Assembly: GCA_015183035.1 (NCBI GenBank)
Contig: JACZZP010000003.1
Coordinates: 186,001 to 250,000 of the forward strand
DNA: 64,000 nucleotides
Direction of reading: 5' to 3'
DNA from: Meloidogyne chitwoodi
Lineage: Eukaryota > Nematoda > Chromadorea > Rhabditida > Meloidogynidae
This document shows, piece after piece, positions 22,412 to 37,653 of the stretch. Made by a program: the position numbers and the translations under genes. A model generated the notes under the pieces. That model saw nothing but the letters and a program-made list of their open reading frames with translations. It made no database searches and had not been told where the DNA came from. How positions within the stretch are numbered: the stretch's first letter is position 1; every line of letters begins with the position of its first letter.

Positions 22412-24277
22412 ATGTTTCAAAATAGTCAACAACAACAACATCCTTTACATAAATATACTTATCAAATACCTGGACAAGAAAAAGTTTATCAAATAACATC
22501 TGATCAACAAAATTATCAAAAACAAAAAGAAGAAGAAGAACAACAACAACAACAGCCAAAAGAAGATAATTATAATAATAATATATTAAATGGAAATAAT
22601 TTTAATAATAATGAACAAAATAAGAACAACAACGATTTATTATTAAATCAACAATTTGATCAACAAATAAAATTAGATGATTTTATTTGTGTTAGATGTA
22701 ATGATGGTTTTATACCTTCTGAAACTGTTGTTAATTCTGGTGGACAATTTTGGCATGCTGAATGTTTTGTGTATTTTTTTTAAATTTTGTTTAAATTAAA
22801 TTTAATTTTTTTTTTTTTAAAAGTTGTGCTCAATGTTTTCAACCATTTCAAGACGGAATTTATTTTGAATTTGAAGGACGTAAATATTGTGAACATGATT
22901 TTCATGTTTTGTATTCACCTTGCTGTAGTAAATGCAGTTTAGTTTATTTTTTAATTTTTTTTGTTAAAAAAAGAGTCTTTTTTTAATTTAAAATAAATTT
23001 GGAAAATAATTTATCCTATGTTTAGAAAATTTTTTATTTTAATTTGTAGACGAATTTATTATTGGGCGAGTAATTAAAGCAATGAATGCTAATTGGCATC
23101 CACACTGTTTTACTTGTGAAATGTGCAATAAACAATTGGCTGATGTTGGCTTTTTACGCAATGCTGGAAGGTTGTTTTTAAGTTTTTAGAATAATAAGTT
23201 GTGTGTCCGAGTGGTAGTGTGTTAGATTTACTGGGGGAAGGGCATAGGTTCGATACCTTTTGATGCCAGAATTTTTTCTCTTCTTCCTTTTTAAGGTTAA
23301 AATTTAATTTTTTTTTAAAAGAGCATTATGCCGTGAATGTAATGAACTTGAAAAAGCTGCTGGTCAAGGAAAATATGTTTGTCATAAATGTCGTTCAATT
23401 ATTGAAGATGGACGTCATATAAAATTTCGTGGAGATTCTTTTCATCCTTATCATTTTAATTGTAAAAGATGTGATAATGAATTAACTGATGATGCTAGAG
23501 AAATTGGTGGTGCTTTATATTGTTTAAGATGTCACGATTTGGTAAAATTTAATTTTTTTTTAAATTAATTTTAATAATAAATTAGATGGGCATACCAATA
23601 TGTGGTGCATGTCATCGTCCTGTCGAAGAACGAGTAGTTAGTGCATTAGGAAAGCAATGGCATGTTGAGGTTTTTTTTAATAAATAAAAAATATTTTTTT
23701 TTAATTTTTTTCTAGCACTTTGTTTGTGCTGTATGTGAAAAACCTTTTCTTGGTCATAAACATTATGAACGTAAAGGACTTGCTTATTGTGAACAACATT
23801 TTCATTTGGTTATTTTTTTTGAAAGAAAATTTTATTTTTTTTAAATATAGCTTTATGGTCATATTTGTTTTAAATGTGGAAATCCTTGTGGTGGAGAAGT
23901 TTTTCAAGCATTGGGTAAAACATGGTGTGTAAAATGCTTTTCATGCTCACTTTGTGATAAGAAAATGGATCAAAAGTATTTTTTTTTAATTTTTTATAAT
24001 TAATTTTTATTTTTTTTTGATTTTTAAAGTCAAAAATTCTCTAAAAAATGTTTAAAAAAATTAAAAAAAAAATATTTTTTTAAGAACAAAATTCTTTGAA
24101 TTTGACATGAAACCAGTCTGCAAAAAATGTTATGAAAAATTCCCAACAGAATTAAAAAAACGAATAAGCGATAATTTAAAAGAAAGAGAAGCAGATACAT
24201 TACGTAGGAGATCTGCAAGTCCATCAATAACACATAATAAAAATAATAAAACATCAAAATCACCAGAAACAAAATAA
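22412..24277 (+). CDS. unc-97: UNC-97 / PINCH, five-LIM adhesion adaptor
   Basis: PINCH binds integrin-linked kinase through its first LIM domain and, with parvin, links integrins to actin; in nematodes it acts at muscle attachment sites. Five LIM domains are seen in order: CVRCNDGF...[57 protein letters not shown]...[45 protein letters not shown]...CSLCDKKM. It ends with the family's [18 protein letters not shown]. The spacing of zinc ligands is intact. About eight exons are seen. The odd part is an added N-terminus of about 90 residues, rich in Gln and Asn, before LIM1; PINCH proteins normally begin close to LIM1. The ATG at 22412 is in frame with this extension, with no intron between. Confidence 0.95.
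23193..23272 (+). repeat. SINE-like copy in unc-97 intron
   Basis: The intron after LFLRNAGR holds an A-box-like GTGTCCGAGTGGTAGTGTG and a B-box AGGTTCGATACC (about 23247-23258) spaced as in a tRNA. GTCCGAGTGGTAG resembles the D-arm of a serine or leucine tRNA. No acceptor stem closes, so it is a tRNA-derived repeat, not a tRNA gene. Confidence 0.6.
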
Positions 24278-25346
24278 AAGAGTGGAAAAAAACATTGTTA
24301 AAAATACTAACATAAGCTTTAAAATTACTGCCTTATTTAAGTGTTAAAAAAACACAAAAATTCCGGAAAACATTTTATATAAAAATGTTCTTAAAAACAT
24401 GTGTTTATGTTTTCATAAGTAAAACATACATATATTTAAGTTTTCCGGTTTATTTTTTCCGGAAAACATATGTGTTTTTTTTAATTTTTATGTTTGTATT
24501 TTTATGAGTAAAACATGTTTGTAAAACAAGTTTTTGTTTATAAAAAAGTGTTTTCCGGAAAACATGCCTATTATATATAAACAAACAAAAATACAATAAT
24601 TTACTTAATTTTTACAACATTTTTTTATTGTTTTCACAGTTTGAAAAAAATACAAACTTGCCATTTAGTGCCTAAAACTTTTTCTCCCAACTTTTATTAT
24701 AAAAAAATTTAATATCCCTTTCAATTAAATGTGTTGCAATAAAATATTAAATATATCCATTTTTATTGAATAAAATTGATTTTTTACGTATTTTAATAAT
24801 TTTACTAAACAAGTTTTATTCTTTTTAATTATTTTTAAGCAAGTAGGATTTACCTGAATATAATTATATTTTATAAAAATTACCATTTTGACATTTTCAT
24901 TTAATTTTTATTTTTTTCGTGTCCAGACATTTCGTCGACAGAAATTGCACGACATTTCGTCCCAACAGCAAAAATGGTGAACTCGGGTAAACAGAATTTA
25001 GTTTTTTTTGCGTGTGGCGAAATGTCGTGCAATTTTGTTCGACGAAATGTCCAATTTTTTTCTTCTTTTTTTTATTTATTCTCTTCTCTAAAATTTCTTT
25101 GGAGAAAATTGCTTTTGGGTTTTTCTAATTGTAATTGATTCATCATTCTTTTTTCTGTTCATGCGCATTTATTTTTTGATAGGAAAAGTTTTCTTTCATC
25201 ATTATTGAACCGAGGGGAATTTTGGTATGACTTAATTTCTTTTTTTTCTTTTTCTATTTTTGTTCATTTTCTTTCTTTGATTTTCTAAAGTAGAGATTTT
25301 TTTTTAAATAAATAAATTTAATTTTTTAATTTTTTTTTCCAGAGAA
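24278..25346. other. Spacer with CCGGAAAAC repeats and a MITE
   Basis: Dispersed TTCCGGAAAACAT words lie at 24360-24560, and a small inverted-repeat element at 24922-25053. No exon was found. The right end carries TTTTTTTCCAG four bases before the kinase ATG, a likely trans-splice acceptor. Confidence 0.5.
24922..25053. mobile_element. MITE-like element with GACATTTCGTCG ends
   Basis: About 37-bp imperfect inverted ends (AGACATTTCGTCGA, then ATTGCACGACATTTCG; mirrored as CGAAATGTCGTGCAAT and TCGACGAAATGTC) enclose a 45-bp core. Each arm itself repeats ACATTTCG. The total length is about 130 bp and there is no coding capacity. Such features fit a miniature inverted-repeat transposable element; a target duplication was not identified. 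Confidence 0.7.
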
Positions 25347-30283
<4,937 letters not shown>

Positions 30284-30825
30284 TAAGTTTTTTTATAAAT
30301 AAAATAGCATTTTTGTACAAACATCATTAGGTTATATTTTTTACAATTGCATAATATAATATAGATATTATTATTAAAAGATATTTTTGTATTCTTTCCG
30401 GAAAGTTGTGTATTATTTTTGTTTATTGTTTTCTACTTATTCTGATTTTTGTATTCTTTCAGAATTTGTTTTTCTTTTTATTATGTGTTTTCCGGAAAGT
30501 TTAAATGTTTTTAGCTTTCTCTAACTTTTTTCTCTTATTATACATACTATTAACGATTATTATCTCTTTTGCATTTTAATTTTGATATTATTCTATATAT
30601 TAACAAATGCCATCTTAAAAATATTTTTGTATCTCAGTAATTAGACAAAAAATTTTCTTTTTTTTTATTTTCATTTGATATTTTTTTTATATATTTTAAA
30701 TACTTATACTTATAGCATTTAATAAAAGAATTTTTGAAAGGATTTTTTGAAATATTTATATTATATTTTAAAATTATTTTAGTTTTTTTATTATTTTTTA
30801 GGAATAATTTTTTATAGACAAGAAA
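30284..30825. other. Short spacer with CCGGAAAGTT repeats
   Basis: A+T-rich spacer between two same-strand genes. It holds further TTTCCGGAAAGTT and TTCTGATTTTTG words (30390-30500). No exon was seen. A TTTTTAG lies shortly before the next ATG and could serve as a splice acceptor. Confidence 0.5.
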
Positions 30826-32341
30826 ATGAATGGTGAAAATAATAATAGCAATTCTTCAAGCAAAAAACGTTCAAAACAATTAATTCAATGTAGAGCCTGT
30901 AATTGTTTTATGCTTGCTAAAAATATTGATAAACATCAAATATTAAATGAGTTTAGTGCAACAGATTTGACTGAATCTTCTAGTACTATTCAACTTGAAA
31001 CTCCCAAAATTGTGAAACAAAAACGAGTATTTAATTTAAATAATTATTATAAAAATTTAAATTCAAAGTTTACCAATGCAAGAAATAATAAACGACCATC
31101 TTCAACTGGTTCCTCCTCTTATAACTGCAACAATTCTGGTGGTTTTATTTCTAGCCAAATAGAATTGATTGAGCCAAGCATTGGAATGGTTCTACGAACA
31201 TTAAATAATATTAAAGAAGAGTGGGATAAATTTTTTCCTATAGAAATGTATGGATGGCAAAGAAAGAATTCTGCTTTGGTTAATCCAGGTTTAAATTTTG
31301 TAAAAAAAAATTTAATTTTATTAAAAATATTTATAAAGAACAGAAGTTCTAGCTACTCTAAATGCCCCTTCAAGGAGTGCGTTTATAATTATACCTGAAA
31401 ATGATACAACATTGTTGGAAACTGAAATTTTAATACTTTGGCCTTGTGAAGAGGTTTTAATTTAATAAATTTTGTATTGTTTCCGGAATGTTTTAATTAA
31501 ATTCTGGTTTTTATTGTTTCCGAAATGTTTTAATAAAATTCTGATTTTTATTTATTTTTTTCCGGAATGTTTTAATATAATTCTGATTTTTAGATACCTT
31601 TAATGCATATAGCATTTCCTCCATTACCCTACTATGAGAAACTAGAAATTCCTGATTCTTTACTTGTTCGTCTACAACTTTTACATTCATTTGGACAACC
31701 ATTAACTAAAATTTTATTAAAACCTAATTTATCAATAAAAAATGGAATAAATTTACAAGAATGGTCAAAAATTGAAAAACTTGATTATTTTCCTTATTTT
31801 ATTAAATGTTATTTTGGAAATGCTCTTTTTCCAATTTCTTCAAAATTAATTGAAATTTTATATTATGGACGTAAATTAAATTTTAAAATTATTTCAATTG
31901 AAGAAGAAAATAAAGAATATCAAATGGAAGGAATTGAAACAAAAATGCAGTCTTGTAAAATTGATGAAGGTAAAGAGAGATTTTTGTATTTTCCGTAAAG
32001 TTTTATAAAAAATTCTGATTTTGTATTTTCGACCAGTTTTGTTAAAAAGTTCTGGTTTATGTTTTTCGTAAAGTTTTATTAAAAGTTCTGGTTTGTGTTT
32101 TCGTTTTTATTGTTTCTGATTTGTATTTTCCGGAAAGTTTTATTAAAAATTCTGTTTTTTATTTAATTTTTGTTTTAAAGTTATTGAAGTTAACAACAAA
32201 TCTTCTTTATATTACCCAACAACAATCCACAGAGTTTCCAATTCTTGTATATACAAAATTGATTGGAGCGAAGTATTACAACTTGTAGCAGATAAAAAAG
32301 AGAATAATAATGATACAGAGGACCCTGACTGTTTACTTTAA
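30826..32341 (+). CDS. Protein resembling the N-terminal region of SPATA5/AFG2, without AAA domains
   Basis: Four exons encode about 400 residues. A basic N-terminus carries a CRAC-NCFMLAKNIDKH pattern that could bind zinc. Downstream blocks follow the order seen in the N-terminal (Cdc48-N-like) region of the AAA+ ATPase SPATA5/AFG2: LETEILILWPCEEIPLMHIA (compare TAWPVTSFPGGKVGLSE), a long helix-strand segment, LDYFPYFIKCYFGNALFPI with ILYYGRKLNFKIISIEE (compare [20 protein letters not shown]), then YYPTTIHRVSNSCIYKIDW (compare YFISSTTRVNFTEI). In SPATA5 the first AAA domain follows directly; here a stop codon follows after VLQLVADKKENNNDTEDPD and no ATPase motifs appear in the next kilobase. 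The likeness is by eye and weak, so treat the family call as tentative. The gene itself looks real: long open exons and in-frame GT-AG introns. Confidence 0.45.
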
Positions 32342-33280
32342 AAAAATACTGTTTACTTTAAAAAAAAATAGAGGTTTATTAATTATTTTTATTAATTTTA
32401 AAAAAATAATTTTATTTTGTTAAACACCTTTTTTTACAAAAAAAAAACGAAATTTTACAATTTTTTACTATAAGAAAAGAGACAAAAAACAACAATTTTT
32501 GTGCAAATATATTTTGGCCATTTTTTGCTGTATATATAGGTAATTATAGATTAACAGAATAGAGATCAGACTAATAAAAGCCCGGGAATTTTTTTGTTTT
32601 TCCTCGGGAAAAAAAAGTTTTATTTTTTTTTCAAGAATCTAACGATTTTTAATTTTAAATTCCGATCTCCAATAAGTGTATAAATACATTAAATTAATAA
32701 TTATTTAAAAAAAAAGAAAAAAAACCATAGAATATATCGGTTATTTGATCAAAAAATATATTTTTTTAAAAAATCTGGACAAAAAAATCTTTTTTTTTTC
32801 GTCATCATTTTTGGATGTTCAAGATCAAATAACTCTGATATTTCGAAAAAATAGTATATATATTTAAGTTATTAAAAAAAAAGAGAATTTTTTTTTCGCA
32901 AAAATAGCACAATTAATACAAAAGAAAAAAATTAATTAATTTTTTTACACCCCCAATAAATCCACAAAAAAATATTTTAATATTTAAAAAAAAATGTGTG
33001 TGTATTTTAATAATTTTGTAAAAAAAAAAAAAATATTATTTTTTTTTAATTATAAGAAGTTGGAAAAAATTAAATATTTTATTTTTGTCAAAATCACACA
33101 CACACAAATTTTTTTTTAATACAATTTTAAAAGTGATGTGTCAAAAAAGAAAAAAATAAAGTTAATAATTAAATTTATATTATTATGATCAAACCTTGTT
33201 TTTTTTATTTTTTACTGCTTCCCGCGCGTCTTAAAATATATTTAAATTTACACAATTTTCATTCTTTTTTTTTCTTCTTC
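32342..33280. other. Convergent intergenic region
   Basis: This lies between the 3' ends of a plus-strand and a minus-strand gene. It is very A+T-rich, with runs of A and T and a CCCGGGAATTTTTTTG / CCTCGGGAA imperfect inverted pair near 32580-32610. I see no exon. Confidence 0.5.
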
Positions 33281-34762
33281 TCAGCGAGATTCTGACCGCG
33301 AATTTTTACGTACTTTGTTTTGATGTTTATTATTATTTTTATATTCTTCACCACGAGTGGACGATGTAATCTGTGTTGATGAACAAGTAACAACAGCTGA
33401 TGATGATGTTGAATTATTATTACTAACCTCTCCTTCAATAAATGCTCTAAGTCGTTCCAAAAAAACAGCATGCATTTCAACGTCATTGTGTCCGGCACCA
33501 TTTACCCAAAGAGGTTCAACCTTTAATATTTTTTAAATAAAAAATTTAAAAATAAAAAATAAACCGAAGTAGGACATTGTTCATAAATTGTTACTCCATG
33601 AGAAAAATCTACAACCTAAATTGATGGCTAATTTAATTTATATTTAATTTAATAAAATACGTCATCCTCTGTTCCATGAATTACCAATGTTGGGCAAGAA
33701 ACACGCGGAATTTTTTCAATAGTAGGAAAAGCATCGCAACACCAAGTTCGTTGAATTCCTTGAAATGCTACACGCATTCCCGAAAGTAATGGTGAATGTA
33801 AAATGAGTGCAGCAACACGTGGATTTTTGCTGGCCAAATCAACTAAAATATGAGAGCGACAAATAAAAATAATTTTAAAAGTATATACCGGATGGCACAG
33901 TTCCAATACTTTGTCCATACAAGATTACACTCTCCGGCGGAACTTGACAACGATTTTCTAAAGCTTTTAGTGCTGCTGCAATATCTGCATATAAATTTTT
34001 TTCTGAAGGGCGTCCACTTGACTGACCATAACCTTTATAAATTTATTTATTTTTTTTAGTGTAAGGAATAATTTAAAAAAATAAATAAACCAGAATAATC
34101 ATAAGCAAAAACATTGCATCCAAGTCGATAAGCAAGTAAAACATAAAAAGAACACATTTGTCCAATATCAACAGCATTACCATGAGAGAAAAGAATAGTA
34201 AAACGTGTAGGTATAATTGGTTTAATAAACATACAAGCAATTTTATTACGTCTTGAAGTTTTGGTAAAAAAGACGGTAATGTTTTTGAGTTCTTCTTTAA
34301 AAAAAGAAAGAAGAAAATTTGTTTTATTTAATTTTAAAAAAATAAATTAAACCTTGACCATGTGGCCATTCACCTCCTGTTCGAGTTTCTATCAACTCCA
34401 ATGAAGTCCTGATGAAAAAAAATAAATAAAATAAATAAAAAAGATTATATTCTAAAAAGCTCCCAAAAATTAGAATAAAAAAAACCAAACCTTCCAGTAT
34501 CACTAGTTAAAATCCGATAACTAGGTTCTGGTGGCATAAATGCCAATTTAGCAACAATAGAAGAAGGAAAAGGTGGACAACAAAAAAGCGAACATAAATC
34601 TCTAAAAGTAGCTTGTGGAGGTGTTGGTGGTACGGCAGAAAGTGAAGAAACTGTAGTAGTAGCCATTCTTGATGACGTTGGTTCTTTTGTTATAACAGTT
34701 GTAACTGTGTATTCATTAATTTTAGAAGGTTTTTTATTTGTTTTAGAAGAAGAAGAACTCAT
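33281..34762 (-). CDS. abhd17: ABHD17-type depalmitoylating alpha/beta hydrolase
   Basis: ABHD17 enzymes are membrane-bound serine hydrolases that remove palmitate from proteins such as Ras. After a Ser/Thr-rich extension of about 50 residues comes the family's cysteine cluster ([20 protein letters not shown], then [12 protein letters not shown]), normally itself palmitoylated for membrane anchoring. The hydrolase core shows [36 protein letters not shown], the nucleophile elbow [11 protein letters not shown] (Ser), [26 protein letters not shown] (Asp) and GAGHNDVEM (His), so the catalytic triad is complete. A basic tail of about 60 residues beyond the usual end is rich in Ser and Asn. Seven or eight exons. 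The start ATG is at 34762. The nematode AHO-3 protein belongs to this family. Confidence 0.94.
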
Positions 34763-35053
34763 AAACAACCATATATTTAATTTTGTTATTTTTAGAGAAA
34801 GAAATGTAGTAGTAGTAATTTATGTCTTTAAAAAAAAATTTTTTATCTAGAAAATAAAATAATTATTTAAGGTTAAAATATTCTACATAAATACGATGAT
34901 TTCTCTTACAAAAAATTTAAGAAAATGAACTACTTTAATATTTTATTGGAAAGAGAATTAAAATTTTGTGAGAGACAATAGCGAGAGAAAAAAGTTAAAA
35001 TAGAGAGAGAGAAAAAAACTCTGGAAAAAGATAAAAAGTAGCTAAAAGAGAAG
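34763..35053. other. Spacer between abhd17 and MULE
   Basis: A+T-rich with a GAGAGA-type purine stretch at 34970-35053, presumably the abhd17 upstream region. It ends with the 8-bp target sequence AAGAGAAG duplicated at the far side of the transposon. Confidence 0.5.
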
Positions 35054-35216
35054 GGGAGCGAGTCATTTCACCGACGCCGTTTCCGCGATAGGATTTGACC
35101 GACAGATTTTGACCGACAGCCGTTTTACCGATGCCGTTTGACCGACGGCCGTCTTACCGACGCCATTTGACCGACCGTTGAAAAAGTTCCATTTTACCGA
35201 CAGAATTTTAAATTTA
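35054..35216. repeat. Left terminal inverted repeat of the MULE
   Basis: About 160 bp, G+C-rich against its surroundings, with repeated (A)CCGAC(G/A) words spaced 15-25 bp, probable transposase binding sites. It matches the right end in inverse orientation with few differences. Confidence 0.92.
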
Positions 35217-35322
35217 TAATTTTCGAATTTAAAAAATTTTTTCGTTTCTTTTTTCCATTATTTTTTATTTATCTTTATACTATATATGTATTTGATTTAT
35301 TTTTAGGATTATTTAAATTTAA

Positions 35323-37063
35323 ATGGCGCAAGATATTGAAACTATTCGTGGAAAGGCAACATTGGAGCATGAAGGTTTTCTTTATGTAGAGGATAAAATG
35401 AAAAAAGATGGCACAGCAATGTTTTGGCGCTGTATTTCTTCAAGGGATGAAAACGGCACAGGTTGTAAAGGCCGAGTGTGGACTAACTTGCAAAACGAAG
35501 TAATTAAAGTCTCTTCTAATAAACACAGTTGCAACACAAATGTCGTCAAAATTGAATCAAAACGCGCTACAACTGCAATAAAAAGACGGGCACTTGAAAC
35601 AATGGAAAATCCATCAATGATTAGGGCAGTTGTTCTTCAAAATAAACCTAGTCCAGTACTAGCTGCAATTCCTTCAAAAAACGCTACAAAAAAGGTTGGC
35701 AATAAAAAAATAAACATAAAATGTTTAGATTATTTTACGGGCAAGACATGCAGACCAAGTGCCTCCGGGCAATCCTACAACACTTGAAGAACTTGACATT
35801 CCCCATGCGTATCGTATTTACCAACGATCAGAAGATCAAGAAGAAGCTTTCGTTTTAGCTGACTCTGGTCCATTCAATCATGATGGAAAAATGCACCGGT
35901 TATGATATTATTAAATTTATTTTTACTTTTAAAATTTTAGTATTATTATTTTTGGACGTGAAACTTATGGAGAATGGGTGGATCATGCAGAGAATATATT
36001 TGCTGATGGCACGTTTTCAATCTGTCCAGCGATTTTTACGAGAGCGGGTCAAGTTTTTGCAATTTTGGCTAAGTAAGATTTTTAGAGGTTTTATATTTAT
36101 TTTAAAAATTTCAGAAGGGGAGACTTGGTTTTCCCGCTTTGTTATTCTCTTTTGTCTGGAAAGTCTATGCTTCTTTATGAAAGAATGTTCAACATGTTGA
36201 CGGCGATCTGGCCGAATTTTCTACCAAGGACCATCTCAATTGATTTTGAACAGGCAATTGTTGGCGCCTTATGACTGTTTTTCCTGGAATTAGAGTGCAC
36301 TTTTGCCTTTTTCACCTTGTGCGTAATATGAAAAAGCGGATAGCAGAACTTGGACTTACAAATGTAAATTCTTAATTTTTATTCATTTTATTTTTTATTA
36401 GCTTTACAAGGCTGATGCAGATTTTGCCGAATTATGCAGGATGGTAACATCATTGGCATTTGTACCACTCTCGGATCTGACACCTGCTCTTATATCACTC
36501 GACTACTTACCTTTACCGGTTCAAATTCAACCACTAATGGACTGGTAAGAGATTGAATTAAAAATTTAAATAGTTTTTAACAAAGGTTTCTAACCAATTA
36601 CACTGGTCGGCCACTTATGAATGGAACGCGAACTCGGCCTCTTTTCAGTCCTGAAGCATGGAACATGTATGATAGAACAATTATGGGTTACGACAGGACT
36701 AACAACAGAGCCGAATCAGCACATCGAGCATTACAGAATGCATTTTCCTGTGACCATCCTAACATTTGGCGGTATACTTAAACTTTCCCTATAGCTTTAT
36801 CATAAGTAATATTTAGATTTATCGATGTCTTACGCAAGCGACAGAAAATCGTGGATGCTGATTTTGCGAAATTTGTCCAAGGAAGTCGACCACCAATGAA
36901 AGCAAAGAAATATCGAGAAGCTGATGCCCGAATTCTTGCCTTGGTGAACCAATATGTCCCCATAAATAATGATCCCAACTTTTTTGATATTAATCAGGCT
37001 TTCAATCAGCATACATTTATCCAATTTTTGCGTGGTATTTCAAGGAACTATCATATGGATTAA
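35323..37063 (+). pseudogene. MULE transposase with FLYWCH finger, one frameshift
   Basis: The first exon gives an N-terminal FLYWCH zinc finger (FWRCISSRDENGTGCKGRVW...SNKHSCNTN). After a short intron at KK|GTTGGC the frame continues PTTLEELDIPHAYRIYQRSE, then IIIFGRETYGEWVDHAENIF with ADGTFSICPAIFTRAGQVFA, LVFPLCYSLLSGKSMLLYER, NFLPRTISIDFEQAIVGA, MTVFPGIRVHFCLFHLVRNM, AESAHRALQNAFSCDHPNIW and RFIDVLRKRQKI. These follow the MULE catalytic core: D in the ADGTF block, D in ISIDFEQA, and the CxxH-like CLFH region. Between IVGA and MTVFP (about 36265-36275) one base appears missing or extra, so the frame breaks; everything else is open. The stop TAA is at 37061-37063. It could be a barely inactive copy, or the break could be a sequencing error. 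Confidence 0.85.
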
Positions 37064-37271
37064 TTTTCATTCATTTTAATGTTTATCTTTCCGGTTACTC
37101 TTCCAATGAAAGTAGGGTTAATCCCTTGTCATTGGAATTTTATTTTTTTGTTAAAATTTTTTAAAAGAATTTATTTAAATGATTTAATTTTTTTATAAGG
37201 GAAAAAGTTTTAAAATACAAATTTTTGATATCCGTTCAAGTTCTTTATTTTATTCCTTGAAAACAAAAAAT

Positions 37272-37433
37272 AAATTTAAAATTCTGTCGGTAAAATGGGA
37301 CCTTTTCAACGGTCGGTCAAATGGCGTCGGTAAGACGGCCGTCGGTCAAACGGCATCGGTAAAACGGCTGTCGGTCAAAATCTGTCGGTCAAATCCTATC
37401 GCGGAAACGGCGTCGGTGAAATGACACCCCCCC
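37272..37433. repeat. Right terminal inverted repeat of the MULE
   Basis: Mirror of the left end, with GTCGGT words in the inverse direction. It ends in TGACACCCCCCC directly before the 8-bp AAGAGAAG duplication. Confidence 0.92.
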
Positions 37434-37478
37434 AAGAGAAGAGTTTATAATAAAAAAATTGTAAACTGTCGAAATATC

Positions 37479-37568
37479 TAAAGACAAAATGTCATCAAAA
37501 GCAAAATAAGACTAAATTCTATGAACGACATTTTGTTTTGTTTTTGGCTTGGGGACATTTTGTCTTTA
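37479..37568. mobile_element. 90-bp MITE-like element with perfect 15-bp ends
   Basis: TAAAGACAAAATGTC (37479-37493) and GACATTTTGTCTTTA (37554-37568) are exact reverse complements. The ends start and finish with TA, the target used by Tc1/mariner-type elements. It lies 38 bp from the MULE target duplication and 85 bp before the nicalin start codon. Confidence 0.72.
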
Positions 37569-37653
37569 AGAACATTTTTATGATTAATTTGTTCTTTTTT
37601 TTCTTCGTTTTTTTTTAATTTTATTATTTTGTTTTTTTTATTTTTATAGAAAA

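Larger units (their letters stand above)
35046..37441 (+). mobile_element. Complete MULE (Mutator-like) DNA transposon with 8-bp target duplication
   Basis: The element spans 35054-37433. Inverted ends of about 160 bp (35054-35216 and 37272-37433) pair almost base for base; their outer part reads TCATTTCACCGACGCCG on the left and CGGCGTCGGTGAAATGA on the right. Within each end the word ACCGAC recurs many times at short spacing. The 8-bp direct repeat AAGAGAAG flanks both sides (35046-35053 and 37434-37441), as expected for Mutator-type insertion (8-10 bp). The interior encodes a FLYWCH/MULE transposase with one frameshift. The near identity of the two ends and the intact target repeat suggest a fairly recent insertion. 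Confidence 0.93.

Noticed and set aside
33259..33501. Alternative minus-strand frame over the end of abhd17
   Set aside because: It is a shifted frame; the real frame shows the GAGHND catalytic His block and then the tail.
35880..36200. 106-residue open frame in the MULE
   Set aside because: Wrong frame across a transposase intron; the correct frames give MULE core motifs instead.
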